Counted from the stretch's first letter, positions 1-8,998 are shown. The stretch: DNA of 64,000 bases from Streptomyces tibetensis (GCF_007655005.1 NZ_SZVW01000023.1:62001-126000); one strand, 5' to 3'. Program-made: numbers and translations. The notes: generated by a model not told the origin, from the sequence alone.

Positions 1-1
1 G

Positions 2-292
2 GGTGCGGTGGTCGCGGTCCTGGCCGCCGCGGTGGACGTCCGGGGCGCGATCGGGTTCTCCTCCTTCGGTGTGCTGGCGTACTACGCCGTGGCCAACGCG
101 TCGGCCTGGACCCTTTCTTCGGCACCTTCGGCGAGGGTGGTGCCGGCGGTGGGGCTGGCCGGGTGTGTGGTGCTGGCCTTCTCGCTGCCCCGGGTGTCGG
201 TGGTCGTGGGCGCGGGGGTGCTGGTCGTGGGGGTGGTTGCGTACGCCGTGCGGCGCTGGAGGCAGGCAGGGGCCGGGGCAGGGGCACGGTAG
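2..292 (+). CDS. C-terminal end of an APC-family amino-acid permease (5' end outside window)
   Basis: The reading frame is already open at the window edge and ends at the TGA at 290-292. The first residues read AVVAVLAAAVDVRGAIGFSS and continue FGVLAYYAVANASAWTL, a stretch I recognise from the late membrane segments of Streptomyces APC permeases (AIGFSSF...YYAIANASA). Three more hydrophobic helices follow, ending in a basic, Ala/Gly-rich cytoplasmic tail. The protein would be a polytopic inner-membrane transporter for an amino acid or related amine; the substrate cannot be read from this fragment. A 24-bp tandem repeat starts about 40 bp after the stop. Family call fairly sure, substrate unknown. 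Confidence 0.7.
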   Translation, partial: GAVVAVLAAAVDVRGAIGFSSFGVLAYYAVANASAWTLSSAPSARVVPAVGLAGCVVLAFSLPRVSVVVGAGVLVVGVVAYAVRRWRQAGAGAGAR

Positions 293-329
293 GACCGGCT
301 TCCACGACGGCCCGGGCTTTCAGGTGCCT

Positions 330-425
330 CTCGGCTCGGGCGTTGCACGGGCTCTCAGCTCGGGCGTTGCACGGGCTCTCGGCTCGGGCGTTGCACGGGC
401 TCTCAGCTCGGGTTATTCACGGGCT
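330..425. repeat. 4 x 24-bp tandem minisatellite
   Basis: Four head-to-tail 24-bp units start at 330, 354, 378 and 402. The unit core is GCTCGGGCGTTGCACGGGCT. Units 1 and 3 carry GGCTCG and units 2 and 4 carry AGCTCG, and the last unit is diverged in its centre. The array lies in the 347-bp non-coding stretch between the permease stop (292) and the yccF stop (640). I see no gene there; besides this array the stretch holds only the DnaA-box pair at 592-618. Confidence 0.9.
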
Positions 426-591
426 GCCGCCGCGGGGTCCAGCGGCACCTCTCATCGGGGCGGACGGCTCGGGGCACGGAGTGCCGCCCGCCCAGCGGGT
501 GTTGTGCGTCTCGGTCGTCACTCGGGTCGGCAACTGCTCGATCGCGGTCATGGGTTCATCATGCAGGCCGCCGCTGACAGTCGGGCGGGCC

Positions 592-618
592 TGTGGACAA
601 CCCCCGGCCTGTGGACAA
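592..618 (-). promoter_or_regulatory. Pair of consensus DnaA boxes
   Basis: TGTGGACAA occurs at 592-600 and again at 610-618, i.e. two TTGTCCACA boxes on the minus strand, 18 bp apart, in the same orientation. TTGTCCACA is the preferred Streptomyces DnaA box. The pair is in a gene-free region downstream of two convergent genes, so a role in transcription is not obvious. It may be a DnaA titration or binding site rather than an origin. Confidence 0.55.
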
Positions 619-639
619 CGGAGGGTCGGCGCCTGTCCG

Positions 640-1032
640 TCAGCGCACTGCGAACGGCTCGTTCGTCCGCACGATGTCTCGGCCCAGCGGGAGCAAGGAG
701 ACCGGGATGAGTTTGAAGTTGGCGATGCCCAGCGGGATGCCGATGATCGTGACGCACAGGGCGATGCCGGTGGCGATGTGGCCCAAGGCGAGCCACCAGC
801 CCGCGAGCACCAGCCACAGCACGTTGCCCACACAGGACGGCGCGCCCGCGTCACGGCGCTCGATCGTCGTGTACCCGAAGGGCCACAGGGCGTAGACGCC
901 GATGCGGAAGGCCGCGATGCCGAACGGGATGCCGATGACGGTGATGCAGAGCAGCAGGCCCGCGAGCATGTAGGCGAGGAACAGCCAGAAGCCGCTCAGG
1001 ACGAGCCATATGACGTTGAGTATGGTCCTCAC
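640..1032 (-). CDS. yccF: YccF domain membrane protein
   Basis: A 130-residue protein made of two copies of the YccF domain: an N-terminal half with ILNVIWLVLSGFWLFLAYML and ITVIGIPFGIAAFRIGVYAL, and a C-terminal half with VLWLVLAGWWLALGHIATGI and IIGIPLGIANFKLIPVSLLP. Each half has two hydrophobic helices joined by the invariant IGIP.GIA turn. The function of YccF in bacteria is not well established; it is an inner-membrane protein. The GTG start at 1032 overlaps the htpX stop by four bases (GTGA), so it is probably translated by coupling from htpX and co-transcribed with it. Confidence 0.85.
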   Translation of the reverse strand: MRTILNVIWLVLSGFWLFLAYMLAGLLLCITVIGIPFGIAAFRIGVYALWPFGYTTIERRDAGAPSCVGNVLWLVLAGWWLALGHIATGIALCVTIIGIPLGIANFKLIPVSLLPLGRDIVRTNEPFAVR

Positions 1033-1892
1033 TGGTTCCCACCTGCCATCTTCTCGAGCCGGGCGATTCGTTCCGCCATCGGCGGGTGCGTGGAGAACAT
1101 CTTCGAAAGGCCCTGACCGGGCCGGAACGGGTTCGCGATCATCATGTGACTGGCGGTCTCGATGCGCGGCTCGGGCGGCAGCGGGAGTTGCTTCGTGCCG
1201 AGTTCGAGCTTGCGCAGGGCGCTGGCCAGGGCGAGTGGGTCGCCGGTGAGCTGGGCGCCGGAGGCGTCCGCCTGGTATTCCCGCGAGCGGCTGATGGCCA
1301 GTTGGATGAGCGAGGCGGCGAGGGGGCCCAGAAGCATGATCAGCAGCATGCCGAGCAGACCGGGGCCGTCGTCGTCGTCCGAGCGGCCGATGGGGATCAG
1401 CCAGGCGAAGTTGACCAGGAACATGATGACGGAGGCGAGGGCGCCGGCGACCGACGAGATGAGGATGTCGCGGTTGTAGACGTGGCTGAGCTCGTGGCCG
1501 ATGACACCGCGCAGCTCGCGCTCGTCCAGCAGACGCAGGATGCCATCGGTGCAGCACACCGCGGCGTTGCGTGGATTGCGGCCCGTGGCGAAGGCGTTGG
1601 GTGCCTCCGTCGGGGAGATGTACAGGCGCGGCATGGGCTGGCGGGCCTGGGTGGAGAGCTCACGGACCATGCGGTAGAGCGCCGGGGCCTCGAACTCGCT
1701 CACCGGGCGGGCGCGCATCGCGCGCAGTGCCAGTTTGTCGCTGTTCCAGTACGCGTACGCGTTGGTGGCCAGTGCTACCAGGACGGCGATGACGAGCCCC
1801 ATGCGGCCGAAGAAGCTGCCGATGACGATGATGAGTGCGGACAGTCCTCCCAGGAGTATCGCTGTCCTGAGCCCGTTGTGCCGGCGGTGCAC
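1029..1892 (-). CDS. htpX: Membrane zinc metalloprotease HtpX (M48B)
   Basis: A 287-residue M48 protease of normal length. Two N-terminal membrane helices (about residues 11-48) are followed by the catalytic motif HELSH (His133, Glu134, His137), two further helices (about 146-169 and 179-200) and the third zinc ligand Glu205 in SREYQAD. HtpX homologues cut misfolded membrane proteins from the cytoplasmic face. The GTG start at 1892 has a good GGAGGG ribosome site. It is followed by yccF with a 4-bp overlap. It sits downstream of nuoN on the same strand, separated by about 260 bp containing a terminator-like hairpin, so it is probably a separate unit. Confidence 0.95.
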   Translation of the reverse strand: MHRRHNGLRTAILLGGLSALIIVIGSFFGRMGLVIAVLVALATNAYAYWNSDKLALRAMRARPVSEFEAPALYRMVRELSTQARQPMPRLYISPTEAPNAFATGRNPRNAAVCCTDGILRLLDERELRGVIGHELSHVYNRDILISSVAGALASVIMFLVNFAWLIPIGRSDDDDGPGLLGMLLIMLLGPLAASLIQLAISRSREYQADASGAQLTGDPLALASALRKLELGTKQLPLPPEPRIETASHMMIANPFRPGQGLSKMFSTHPPMAERIARLEKMAGGNQ

Positions 1893-2073
1893 GGTACGCC
1901 CTCCAAGTCGTGCGGCAGGGGGAACCTCGCTTGCTGAATCTGCGGTGCCACTGGTGCCGTGTTCTCACGTCCAGTGGACCCTCCCGTACTGGTCAACGCC
2001 AGGCGGGAGGCTCAAGTTCCCTGGTGCGTGCGGCGGTGGGGGTGGACCGTCCGGGTGACGGCGCCGGAAGCGG

Positions 2074-2110
2074 CACGCGCGCGTGGGGGCGAGTGCCCCG
2101 CACGCGCGCG
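2074..2110 (-). terminator. GC-rich hairpin after the partial nuo operon
   Basis: On the minus strand CGCGCGTGCGGGG pairs with CCCCCACGCGCG around the short loop CACTCG. The hairpin lies about 45 bp past the nuoN stop codon and upstream of htpX, so it probably ends the nuoA-N transcript. There is no T-run, which is usual for actinobacterial terminators. Confidence 0.6.
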
Positions 2111-2154
2111 GTGTAAGCGTCCTGCCGGTGGGGCCGCTGTGTCCGGAACGGGGT

Positions 2155-3678
2155 TCAGAAGAGGCCGGTGTCGGTGAAGCGCAGGATCAGCTGCGGTGCA
2201 CCGGACAGGGCGATGCCGAGGACTCCGGTCAGGGCGATCGCGGCGGTGACCGGTCCGGGGACACGGTGCTTGTCGGGTTCGCCCTCGGGGGCGCGGAACA
2301 GCAGGGCCGTCCACTGGAGGTAGTAGAACAGCGCGATGACGACGTTGACGGCCATGACCACGGCCAGCCAGCCGAGACCGGCGTCGACGGCCGCCGAGAA
2401 GACGGTGACCTTGGCGAAGAGCCCGATGATGCCCGGCGGCAGTCCGGCGAGGCAGAGCAGGAAGAACGCCAGGAACAGCGCGGACAGCGGGCTGGAGGCG
2501 TACAGGCCGCGGTAGTCGGAGACTCGGTTGAGGACCTTCGTGCGGCCTACGAGCGCGGCCACCGCGAAGGCGCCGAGGTTCACGGCGCCGTACATCAGGG
2601 CGTAGGCGACGGTGGAGCCGATCGACTTCTCGGCGTCCCCGGAGTACGCGGCGGCGGCGATCGGCACCAGGAGGTAGCCGGCCTGGCCGACGGAGGACCA
2701 GGCGAGCAGGCGTACCGCGCTGTACGCGCGCGTGGCCTGCTGGCGCAGTGCTCCGGCGTTGCCCACGGTCATGGTGAGCGCGGCCAGGGCTGCCAGGGCG
2801 GGGCCCCAGACGTCGGCGTACGACGGGAGGGCCACGACCGTGACGAGGATGAGACCGCTGAAGCCGACCGCCTTGCCGATGACCGACAGATAGGCCGCGA
2901 TCGGCAGGGGTGCCCCCACGTAGGTGTCGGGCACCCAGAAGTGGAACGGCACGGCGGCCGTCTTGAAGGCGAAGCCGACGAGGGTGAGGACGACGCCGGT
3001 CTGGGCGAGGGTGTGGAACTGCCCGTCGACGTGTCCGATGCGGTCGGCGACCTGGGTGAGGTAGAGGGTGCCCGTGGTGGCGTAGACGAAGCTGATGCCC
3101 ATCAGGCTGACCGCGGTCGCGGTGACCGAGGACAGGAAGAACTTCAGGGCCGCCTCGGAGGACTTCCGGTCGCCGTACCTGAGGCCGACCAGCGCGAACG
3201 CGGGCAGGGAGGCGACCTCCAGGGCGACGATCAGGGTCGCGAGGTCACGGGAGGCGGGCAGGAGGGCGGCGCCGGCCGCGGAGGACAGCAGCAGGAACCA
3301 GTACTCGCCTTCGGGGAGGTCCTTGCGGGCATCCTTCAGGGCGGTGACCGACAGGAGGGCTGCCAGGAGGGCGCCGCCGAGGACCAGGAACTGGATGACC
3401 AGGGTGAAGCGGTCGGCCGTGTAGCTGCACGCGGTGGCGTCGCCGGTCAGGCAGAAGGTGCTGCGGTCGCCGTCGAGGAGGGGCAGCAGCATCAGCGTGG
3501 CGGCGGCCAGTCCCGCCACGGATGTCCAGCCGAGCAGGGCCTTGCGCTGTTCGGCGACGAACAGGTCGGCCACCAGGACGACGAGTCCGACGATCGCCGC
3601 GATGGTGGGCGGGGCGATCGCGAGCCAGTCGACGGACTGGACCAGCGACGCCGCCAGGTTCTGGGCCGGGGAGCTCAT
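2155..3678 (-). CDS. nuoN: Complex I subunit NuoN, second (partial) nuo set
   Basis: A 507-residue antiporter-like membrane subunit of NADH:quinone oxidoreductase-type complexes, with about 14 hydrophobic helices. Family signatures include ASLPAFALVGLRYGDRKSSE, the lysine-bearing helix VGFAFKTAAVPFHFWVPDTY and RLLAWSSVGQAGYLLVP. NuoN forms one of the proton channels of the membrane arm. It is the last gene of the operon and starts at ATG 3678, overlapping the nuoM stop by ATGA. The window has a second nuoN (61194-62843) that differs clearly in sequence and length, so this is an ancient paralogue, not a recent copy. Confidence 0.95.
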   Translation of the reverse strand: MSSPAQNLAASLVQSVDWLAIAPPTIAAIVGLVVLVADLFVAEQRKALLGWTSVAGLAAATLMLLPLLDGDRSTFCLTGDATACSYTADRFTLVIQFLVLGGALLAALLSVTALKDARKDLPEGEYWFLLLSSAAGAALLPASRDLATLIVALEVASLPAFALVGLRYGDRKSSEAALKFFLSSVTATAVSLMGISFVYATTGTLYLTQVADRIGHVDGQFHTLAQTGVVLTLVGFAFKTAAVPFHFWVPDTYVGAPLPIAAYLSVIGKAVGFSGLILVTVVALPSYADVWGPALAALAALTMTVGNAGALRQQATRAYSAVRLLAWSSVGQAGYLLVPIAAAAYSGDAEKSIGSTVAYALMYGAVNLGAFAVAALVGRTKVLNRVSDYRGLYASSPLSALFLAFFLLCLAGLPPGIIGLFAKVTVFSAAVDAGLGWLAVVMAVNVVIALFYYLQWTALLFRAPEGEPDKHRVPGPVTAAIALTGVLGIALSGAPQLILRFTDTGLF

Positions 3679-5249
3679 CGAGTGCCTCCTGCGAGGAGCT
3701 GCTGGACGGCCGGGTCGCTCAGGCCGAGGAGGGCCCTGGGCCACAGACCCGCGACGACGGTGAGGGCCACGAGCGGGGTCCACGCTGCGAACTCGTAGGA
3801 ACGGACGTCGGGGAGCGTCGGGGCGTCCTGGGGCAGGGCGCCCATGCAGACGCGGCGGACGACGATCAGCAGGTACGCGGCTGTCAGCAGCGTGCCGAAC
3901 GCGCCGATCGCCATGAAGGTGAGGAAGGCCGGGCGGCTGAGGCCGGCGGCGGGCCGGAACGCGCCGAACAGGGCCAGCATCTCGCCCCAGAACCCGGCCA
4001 GGCCGGGCAGGCCGAGCGAGGCGACGGCGGCGAAGGCGAGCAGGCCGCCGAGGCGCGGGGCCTTGCCGTAGAGGGCGGCCCCGGTCTCCTTGGCGAGGGT
4101 GTCGAGGTCGGTGGTGCCGGTGCGGTCCTTCAGCGCGCCGACCAGGAAGAAGAGCAGGCCGGTGATGAGGCCGTGGGCGATGTTGGCGAACAGGGCGCCG
4201 TTCACGCCGGTCGGGGTCATCGTGGCGATGCCGAGCAGGACGAAGCCCATGTGGCCGACGGAGGAGTAGGCGATGAGGCGCTTGAGGTCGCCCTTCGCGC
4301 CCTGCTTGGCTAGGGCCAGGCAGGCCAGGGATCCGTAGATGATGCCGACGACGGCCAGGGCGGCGAGGTAGGGCGCGAAGGTGCGGAACCCGTCGGGCGC
4401 GATGGGAAGCAGGATCCGGACGAATCCGTACGTACCCATCTTCAGCAGCACGCCGGCGAGGAGGACCGAGCCGACGGTGGGCGCGGCGGTGTGGGCGTCC
4501 GGCAGCCAGCTGTGCAGCGGCCACATCGGCGTCTTCACCGCGAGCCCGATCCCGATCGCCAGAACGGCGATGAGCTGCACGGATGTGCTCAGCGACCGGC
4601 CGTTGTCAGTGGCGAGTGCCACCATGTCGAACGTGCCCGCCTTGATCCCGATCAGGAGCAGGCCGAGCAGCATGACCACGGAGCCGAGCAGGGTGTAGAG
4701 GATGAAGCGCCAGGCCGCCTGGCTTCGTCCCTCGCCGCCCCAGCGGGCGATGAGGAAGTACATCGGGATGAGGACCATCTCGAAGGCGAGGAAGAACAGC
4801 ACCAGGTCGAGGACGGCGAAGGTCGCGAGTGTGCCGGCTTCGAGGACGAGCAGCAGGGCGACGAAGGCCTTCGGGGTCGGGCCTTCGGGCATCTTGAAGT
4901 ACGAGTAGAGCGCGCAGAGGAAGGTCAGCAGCGCGGTCAGGACCAGAAGGGGGAGGGAGATGCCGTCGATGCCGAGGTGGATGCGTACGTCGAGTGCGGG
5001 GATCCAGCTGATGTCCGTGCCGGCCTGCATCTTCGACGGCTGGTCGTGGTCGAAGCCGAGCGCGAGGACGATCGCCGCGATGAGGATCGCGCCGGTGACG
5101 GTGACGCCGTGCCGGAGCACCGCCTGCTCGGGTGACTTTCCCTTCAGTCCGGGCGGGGCGGGCAGGAGAGCCGCGACGGCGCCCAGGAGCGGGCCGACGA
5201 CGACGAACGCCAGAAGGAACTGCATCACGGACTCGTTGATATCGATCAC
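3675..5249 (-). CDS. nuoM: Complex I subunit NuoM, second nuo set
   Basis: A 524-residue antiporter-like subunit. Landmarks are the helix FFLAFEMVLIPMYFLIARWG, which carries the conserved membrane Glu, the GLAVKTPMWPLHSWLPDAHT segment, which carries the channel Lys, and LKRLIAYSSVGHMGFVLLGI. About 14 membrane segments are expected; it forms a proton half-channel pair between NuoL and NuoN. GTG start at 5249, six bases after the nuoL stop. Full length compared with the family. Confidence 0.95.
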   Translation of the reverse strand: MIDINESVMQFLLAFVVVGPLLGAVAALLPAPPGLKGKSPEQAVLRHGVTVTGAILIAAIVLALGFDHDQPSKMQAGTDISWIPALDVRIHLGIDGISLPLLVLTALLTFLCALYSYFKMPEGPTPKAFVALLLVLEAGTLATFAVLDLVLFFLAFEMVLIPMYFLIARWGGEGRSQAAWRFILYTLLGSVVMLLGLLLIGIKAGTFDMVALATDNGRSLSTSVQLIAVLAIGIGLAVKTPMWPLHSWLPDAHTAAPTVGSVLLAGVLLKMGTYGFVRILLPIAPDGFRTFAPYLAALAVVGIIYGSLACLALAKQGAKGDLKRLIAYSSVGHMGFVLLGIATMTPTGVNGALFANIAHGLITGLLFFLVGALKDRTGTTDLDTLAKETGAALYGKAPRLGGLLAFAAVASLGLPGLAGFWGEMLALFGAFRPAAGLSRPAFLTFMAIGAFGTLLTAAYLLIVVRRVCMGALPQDAPTLPDVRSYEFAAWTPLVALTVVAGLWPRALLGLSDPAVQQLLAGGTR

Positions 5250-5255
5250 GCCTGC

Positions 5256-7250
5256 TCACGCTCCCGTGGCGACGAGGACGGCGGCGACCGCGAGGACGAC
5301 GGTGCCGGCGAGCAGCGCGCTCACATAGGTCTGGACGTTGCCGGTCTGGGCACGCCGTACGGCGGCGCCGAGCCAGCGGGGCAGCGCACCCGCACCGCGG
5401 ACATAGGTCTCGACGACCTCGCGGTCGAGGAACCTGACGAGGCTCGCCCCGGCCTGGACCGGGCGGACGAAGAGGGCCGTGTACACGGCGTCCAGGTGGA
5501 ATCCGGCGGCCGCGTGGCGGTGCAGCGGTCCCAGCAGCAGCCGTCCCGGGTCGGCGGGGTCCGGGGCGTAGGCGATGTCGCCGTAGGCCGGCTCGTGGGT
5601 GGCGATGGCTTCGGCCTCGACCTGGGCGGCGTCGCCCTCGGGATGGGCCGCGACGGCGCCCAGCGGGACACGGGCCGCGAGGGCGGTGGTGTGCCGCCAG
5701 GCGGCGTAGGTGACGATGCCGCCGACGAGCGCCATGCCCGTGCCGAGCACGGAGGTGGTCAGGGTCGGGCCGAGGTCGCGGCCGTCGAACCAGTCGGGAA
5801 GCAGGCGGAACGCGAACCCGCCGAGGGCCAGGGACGGCACGGCGAGGACCCAGAGCACGACGGTCATCGTCAGGGGCTGCCTGCCGTGATCGGGGGCTTC
5901 GGTGCCCCGGCCGCGGAAGGCGAGCAGCCACAGGCGCATCGCGTAGGCGGCGGTGAGCACGGCCGTGAGCAGACCGGCGACGAGGACGAGCCAGCCCGCG
6001 GCGGCGGGGGCGTGCTCGGTGTGCCCGGTGACGACGTGCTCGGCGACGCCGAGCACGGCCTCCTTGGAGAAGAAGCCGCTGAAGGGCGGGATCGCGGCGA
6101 GCGCGAGCAGCGCCACCGTCAAGGTCCAGTAGGCGTCGGGGATGCGGTCGCGCAGGTTCCGCATGCGGGACATGGCGGCGAGCGAGTTGGTGCCGGCGGC
6201 GTGGATGATCACGCCGGCCGCGAGGAACAGCAGCGCCTTGAAGGCCCCGTGGGACAGGAGGTGGAAGACGGCGGCACCGCGGTCGCCGACGGCGAGGGCG
6301 CCGGTCATGTAGCCGAGCTGGCCGATCGTCGAGTAGGCGAGGACACGCTTGATGTCGTCCTGGGCGAGTGCGGCGAGGGCCGAGCCGGTCATCGTGACGG
6401 CGGCCATGACGGCGAGGACGACCATCGCGGCCTGGGAGGCCTCGAAGACCGGGAGGAGACGGGCGATGAAGTAGACACCGGCGGCGACCATCGTCGCGGC
6501 GTGGATCAGGGCGGAGACGGGGGTCGGGCCCGCCATCGCGTCGGGGAGCCAGGTGTGCAGCGGGAACTGCGCCGACTTGCCCGCCACGCCCGCGAGGAGA
6601 AGCAGGGCGATCAGCGTCGGGTGGTCGAGCCCGCCGCTCGCGACGGTACCGAGGATGCGGGTGATGCGGAACGAGCCGGCGTCGGTGGCCAGGGCGAACA
6701 GGCCGATGAGGAAGGGGACGTCGCCGAGCTTGGTGACCAGGAAGGCCTTGAGGGAGGCGGCGCGGGCCTCCGGGGTCTCCCAGTAGTGGCCGACGAGGAA
6801 GTAGGAGCAGATGCCCATGACCTCCCAGCCGACCAGCAGCACGATCAGGTCGCCGGAGTAGACGACCAGGAACATCGCGGAGGTGAACAGCGAGACGAGA
6901 GCGGCGTAGGAGGGGTATCGCGGGTCGGAGCGCAGATAGCCCGTCGAGTAGATCTGCACGCAGGAGGCGACCAGGCCGACCAGGACGGCGACGAGGGCGG
7001 CGAAGCCGTCGATGTGCAGGGCGAGCTCGATGGGGACCGAGCCGGTGGGGGTGAGTTCCGTGGCCGAGTCGACGGCCGCTCCGCCGCCCTGGCGTACGGC
7101 GACCAGCGCGGCGAGCACCAGGGAGGTGAGCGTCGGCAGGACGGCGAGGGGACGGGCGAAGCCGGGTGCCGTGCGGCCCACCAGCAGGCCGGCGGCGGCA
7201 CCGAGGAACGGAAGGAGAGGGACGAGGGCGGCGAGGGTGGTCGTGGTCAC
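5256..7250 (-). CDS. nuoL: Complex I subunit NuoL, second nuo set
   Basis: A 664-residue distal antiporter-like subunit. It contains WEVMGICSYFLVGHYW (conserved Glu), GVAGKSAQFPLHTWLPDAMA (channel Lys) and IKRVLAYSTIGQLGYMTGAL. After residue 520 come a soluble loop and the hydrophobic end expected for the long lateral helix and last helix of NuoL. Proton-pumping membrane-arm subunit. The GTG start at 7250 overlaps the nuoK stop (GTGA). All residues normally needed for proton transfer that I can recognise are kept, so the pump side of this complex looks functional. Confidence 0.95.
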   Translation of the reverse strand: MTTTTLAALVPLLPFLGAAAGLLVGRTAPGFARPLAVLPTLTSLVLAALVAVRQGGGAAVDSATELTPTGSVPIELALHIDGFAALVAVLVGLVASCVQIYSTGYLRSDPRYPSYAALVSLFTSAMFLVVYSGDLIVLLVGWEVMGICSYFLVGHYWETPEARAASLKAFLVTKLGDVPFLIGLFALATDAGSFRITRILGTVASGGLDHPTLIALLLLAGVAGKSAQFPLHTWLPDAMAGPTPVSALIHAATMVAAGVYFIARLLPVFEASQAAMVVLAVMAAVTMTGSALAALAQDDIKRVLAYSTIGQLGYMTGALAVGDRGAAVFHLLSHGAFKALLFLAAGVIIHAAGTNSLAAMSRMRNLRDRIPDAYWTLTVALLALAAIPPFSGFFSKEAVLGVAEHVVTGHTEHAPAAAGWLVLVAGLLTAVLTAAYAMRLWLLAFRGRGTEAPDHGRQPLTMTVVLWVLAVPSLALGGFAFRLLPDWFDGRDLGPTLTTSVLGTGMALVGGIVTYAAWRHTTALAARVPLGAVAAHPEGDAAQVEAEAIATHEPAYGDIAYAPDPADPGRLLLGPLHRHAAAGFHLDAVYTALFVRPVQAGASLVRFLDREVVETYVRGAGALPRWLGAAVRRAQTGNVQTYVSALLAGTVVLAVAAVLVATGA

Positions 7251-7645
7251 GCGGTGGCCTCAGCCTTCTGGGCCTCGTCGGACTGCTCGGCCGGGCGGGC
7301 GTCGTGGTCGGGGTCGTCGGGGTCGTGCCGTTCGGAGGTGTCGCGGAGCTTGTCGATGTCCGAGGTGCCGCGATTGCGGTGGACGGCGAGGACGATGGCC
7401 AGCCCGATGCCGATCTCGGCGGCGGCGATGGCGATGGTGAACAAGGTCAGTGCCTGACCGGAGTGCAGGGTCTCCCTGGCGGCCTTGCTGAGCCAGACGT
7501 CGAAAGCGACCAGGTTGAGGTTGACGGCGTTGAGCATGAGCTCGACCGACATCAGGACCAGGATCGCGTTGCGGCGGGCGAGGACGCCGTACAGGCCCGT
7601 GCAGAAGAGCAGGGCGGAGAGCACGGCGGGGTAGGCGAGGTGCAT
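7247..7645 (-). CDS. nuoK: Complex I subunit NuoK, second nuo set
   Basis: A 132-residue protein with three membrane helices: LSALLFCTGLYGVLARRNAI, LMSVELMLNAVNLNLVAF and a third ending in IGLAIVLAVHRNRGT. The conserved membrane Glu of NuoK is in MSVELMLNAVNLN. An unusually charged C-terminal tail of about 30 residues (ERHDPDDPDHDARPAEQSDE) extends past the usual NuoK end, which is about 100 residues. Its ATG overlaps the nuoJ stop by one base (TGATG). The tail is typical neither of E. coli NuoK nor of a membrane helix, and its role is unknown. Confidence 0.93.
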   Translation of the reverse strand: MHLAYPAVLSALLFCTGLYGVLARRNAILVLMSVELMLNAVNLNLVAFDVWLSKAARETLHSGQALTLFTIAIAAAEIGIGLAIVLAVHRNRGTSDIDKLRDTSERHDPDDPDHDARPAEQSDEAQKAEATA

Positions 7646-8325
7646 CAGCGGGCACCTTCCTGCTCGGAACTTCCCGAACCCTGCGTGACAGTCCGGGAAC
7701 TCTTCGTGACGCCCGGGGCGTTCACGGGGGGAGAGCTCGACTCCGCCTTCGCCTTGCGGGACAGGACGATGGCGCCGACCAGGGCGGCGAGGAGGAGGAC
7801 GGAGAGGGCCTCGAAGGGGAGCACCCAGTTCTGGAAGAGACTCGCGCCGGTGGCCTCGGTGGAGCCGGCGGCGGGGCCGTCCAGGTCGATCCAGGTCGTG
7901 CGGAAGGCGTCGACGACGACCCAGACCAGGGCGGCGGCAGCGGCGACGGCCACGGCGAGGGCGGCCCAGCGGTTGCCGGAATCGGCGTCCGGGGAGCGGC
8001 CGATGGGGGCTCTGGTGAGCATCAGACCGAACAGGAGGAGGACGACGACGGAACCGACATAGATGAGGACCTGCACCCAGGCGATGAACTCGGCGGTGAG
8101 CAGGAGGTACTCGACGGCGAGGCCGCCGAGGGTGACCACCAGCCACAGGGCGGCGTGCACCAGCTGCCTGGTGGTGACGGTGACGAGGGCGGCGCCGAAG
8201 GTCACCAGGCCGACGAGGAGGAAGGCGATCTCGACGCCGGTCGGGGAGAGGAAACCGTGGGTTTGCGCGGCGGCCCCGGTGGTCGGGCCGGTCGCGAGGA
8301 GGGCGGCGGTCGCGGCGAGGGTCAT
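7645..8325 (-). CDS. nuoJ: Complex I subunit NuoJ, second nuo set
   Basis: A 226-residue membrane subunit with five helices, including LVTVTTRQLVHAALWLVVTL, AEFIAWVQVLIYVGSVVVLL (the helix that carries the pi-bulge in complex I) and LLLAALVGAIVLSRK. An Ala/Gly-rich N-terminal hydrophobic stretch and a short Ser/Pro/Gly-rich C-terminal tail (after SRKAKAESSSPP) flank the core. NuoJ helps couple the quinone site to the proton channels. Start ATG 8325 overlaps the nuoI stop (ATGA). Confidence 0.93.
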   Translation of the reverse strand: MTLAATAALLATGPTTGAAAQTHGFLSPTGVEIAFLLVGLVTFGAALVTVTTRQLVHAALWLVVTLGGLAVEYLLLTAEFIAWVQVLIYVGSVVVLLLFGLMLTRAPIGRSPDADSGNRWAALAVAVAAAAALVWVVVDAFRTTWIDLDGPAAGSTEATGASLFQNWVLPFEALSVLLLAALVGAIVLSRKAKAESSSPPVNAPGVTKSSRTVTQGSGSSEQEGAR

Positions 8326-8996
8326 TCTGAGCCCTCCTGCCCCGGCTTCGGCTGGTCGGTCTGCTGCTGGGAGTCGCCCTGGGGCCGGGTGGGCCGTTCG
8401 GCGGCGCGGGCCTGCTCGTCGGCGTGGGGTTCGGCGGCCGGCGGGGCCTGCTGGGCGGCCAGCTTGTCGGCGGCCTTGCGGGCGGCGGCGAGTTCCTTCG
8501 GTTCCTCCGCGCCGGGGTCGAGGGCCGGCGGGGCCGGGACGGTCCACATCCACTCGCGGAGCTTGTCGCGCTCGTGGGTGAGGTCGCGGATGTCGGTCTC
8601 GGCGTACTCGAACTCAGGGGACCAGAACAGGGCGTCGAAAGGGCAGACCTCGATGCAGATACCGCAGTACATGCACAGGGAGAAGTCGATGGCGAAGCGG
8701 TCGAGAACATTGCGGCTGCGCTCGCGGCCGCCCGGGGCCGCCGGAGGGACCGTCTCCTTGTGGGAGTCGATGTAGATGCACCAGTCCGGGCACTCGCGGG
8801 CGCAGAGCATGCAGACCGTGCAGTTCTCCTCGAACAGGCCGATCACACCGCGGGTGCGGGGCGGGAGGTCGGGCTGGGCGTCGGGGTACTGCGCGGTGAC
8901 GGACTTCTTCGTCATCGTGCGGAGGGTGACGGCCAGGCCCTTGGCGAGGCCACTTCCGGGGATGCGGGGCCGGGAGGGCGGGAGAGACGCAGCCAT
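8322..8996 (-). CDS. nuoI: Complex I 2x[4Fe-4S] subunit NuoI, second nuo set
   Basis: A 224-residue ferredoxin-like subunit. Cluster motifs are CTVCMLCARECP (Cys59, 62, 65, 69) and CMYCGICIEVCP (Cys108, 111, 114, 118), the two 8-Fe-type clusters (N6a/N6b) that carry electrons towards NuoB. The Ala/Gln/Glu-rich C-terminal extension after about residue 165 is longer than in E. coli NuoI. Start ATG 8996, three bases after the nuoH stop. Because this gene set has no NADH-oxidising module, NuoI is the natural docking point for ferredoxin; that point is inference. Confidence 0.95.
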   Translation of the reverse strand: MAASLPPSRPRIPGSGLAKGLAVTLRTMTKKSVTAQYPDAQPDLPPRTRGVIGLFEENCTVCMLCARECPDWCIYIDSHKETVPPAAPGGRERSRNVLDRFAIDFSLCMYCGICIEVCPFDALFWSPEFEYAETDIRDLTHERDKLREWMWTVPAPPALDPGAEEPKELAAARKAADKLAAQQAPPAAEPHADEQARAAERPTRPQGDSQQQTDQPKPGQEGSE

Positions 8997-8998
8997 GG

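Noticed and set aside
592..618. Chromosomal origin of replication
   Set aside because: Only two DnaA boxes occur here, with no dnaA, dnaN or box cluster, so this is at most a minor DnaA site.
2155..3678. Recent duplication between the two nuoN/nuoM pairs in the window
   Set aside because: The proteins share only family motifs and differ in length and most positions, so they are old paralogues.
2083..3798. Long plus-strand ORF opposite nuoN and others opposite nuo genes
   Set aside because: Charged, Gly/Gln/Asp-rich translations typical of the antisense of GC-rich membrane genes, with no family features.
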